Below, piece after piece: positions 63,395 to 64,000 of a DNA stretch of 64,000 bases. The number at the start of each line of letters is the position of its first letter. Within the stretch, counting starts at the first letter, position 1. Source of the DNA: Silene conica (lineage: Eukaryota > Streptophyta > Magnoliopsida > Caryophyllales > Caryophyllaceae); assembly GCA_029255685.2 (NCBI GenBank), contig CM055313.2, positions 77,912,641 to 77,976,640 of the forward strand. The letters run 5' to 3'. Below the pieces are notes generated by a model that saw only the letters and a list, made by a program, of their open reading frames with translations, ran no database searches and was not told where the DNA came from. The translations under genes and the position numbers were made by a program.

Positions 63395-63465
63395 CAGTGG
63401 CTGGGTTGGTTGATTGTTATTTGTGTAAGAGGTCGCGTGTTCGAGCCTTGCGTAGTGCCCCGATG
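63395..63465 (+). mobile_element. tRNA-derived SINE head
   Basis: Box A-like TGGCTGGGTTGG (63398-63409) and box B GTGTTCGAGCC (63437-63447) at tRNA-like spacing, followed by T-rich sequence. The acceptor stem does not pair, so it is not scored as a tRNA gene. Confidence 0.5.
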
Positions 63466-64000
63466 TTGTATTTTTTTGTTGTGAGGGATTATTTAAATTT
63501 TTCTACTCGAGTTGTGTTTATTTTTTTGATGTCATTCGTTTTATTGAAAAAAATTAATTGTTTCCCTTACTCGTATTTATTTTAGTTAATTATTTAATTT
63601 GCAAAAATTGATAGACCAAAACCGTCTTCTTATTGACACAAATGTGTATTAATGAAACCGAAAATAAAACCTGAAAATCAATTACAATATTCAACCAAAT
63701 CTACTATAATTCTACTAATCCGATCTTATAATTCTACAATCCGATCACCAAATTATGTATTATACTAAATTAGTAGGATCTTATGATTCTACAATCCGAT
63801 CCTACTAATTCGATCCTAACAACACTTCTTTCAATAGAGAAACTACAATATACTTTAGTAAACCGTTAACCCTAACCTCGTAAAACCTTAGACGCTTACG
63901 TTAAGCTAAACCATAAATGTAACCATTATTCAAAAAACAATTAAGACGTCATATTCTAATTTTAGAATAGTAATAGATTTTAAAGATGAACTTGATTTTA

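Larger units (their letters stand above)
62767..64000. other. Downstream of the RBR gene: repeats only
   Basis: Probable RBR 3' UTR, then the GTATACGG minisatellite (62994-63075), poly-A/T runs, a SINE (63395-63465) and CCGATC-rich short repeats at about 63717-63810. No further gene is seen. Confidence 0.5.

Noticed and set aside
63395-63465. Possible tRNA gene
   Set aside because: Box A and box B are present but the acceptor and anticodon stems do not pair; called a SINE head.

Overview
The window is nuclear DNA of a flowering plant, most likely a dicot. It is AT-rich, its genes have short exons and GT-AG introns, and most of it is transposon debris. A 3.9 kb mariner resembling the Vulmar type of sugar beet hints at Caryophyllales, but this is weak evidence and the species is not identified. 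No bacterial feature, CRISPR array or operon is present.

Three host genes are supported. (1) On the minus strand at 1288-7427, a three-exon QUARTET3-like polygalacturonase (497 aa). (2) On the minus strand at 15600-21778, a twelve-exon allantoate amidohydrolase (482 aa) with all M20 metal-site residues and one GC-AG intron. From memory, the Arabidopsis homologues (At4g20050 and At4g20070) are close neighbours, so this looks like conserved microsynteny. (3) On the plus strand at 44694-62766, a short RING-IBR-RING ubiquitin ligase (210 aa) whose two exons are separated by about 17.4 kb of intron filled by nested LTR retrotransposons.

Layout: 1-879 is a Mutator-like element (MULE) of the same family as 9371-11213. 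QRT3 intron 2 holds two 198-bp MULE-type MITEs and a Tourist-type MITE. The QRT3 exon 1 region (about 6940-9345) has an old tandem copy at about 11235-14150 that has lost exon 1. 14.1-15.6 kb is intergenic, followed by AAH. 23.2-27.2 kb holds a MITE, a probable SINE, a Ty3/gypsy 3' end and a copia LTR that contains a MULE-type MITE. 27.25-32.4 kb is a minus-strand Helitron cluster. 34015-37951 is a mariner with a decayed DD39D transposase and an opposite-strand ORF that looks like a captured host gene start. 39397-41108 is a Helitron-like element carrying two internal tandem-repeat arrays. 47905-62454 is a Ty1/copia element with a younger gag-only LTR element (51206-59407) inside it. The right edge has a GTATACGG minisatellite and a tRNA-derived SINE.

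The three host genes are not functionally linked: pollen wall pectin degradation, ureide nitrogen recycling in the ER, and ubiquitination. The window is mainly informative about how transposons shape plant introns and intergenic DNA. I did not find a convincing new molecular system. The most notable items are the RBR intron, the mariner with a second ORF, the truncated QRT3 5' duplication and the array-bearing Helitron.
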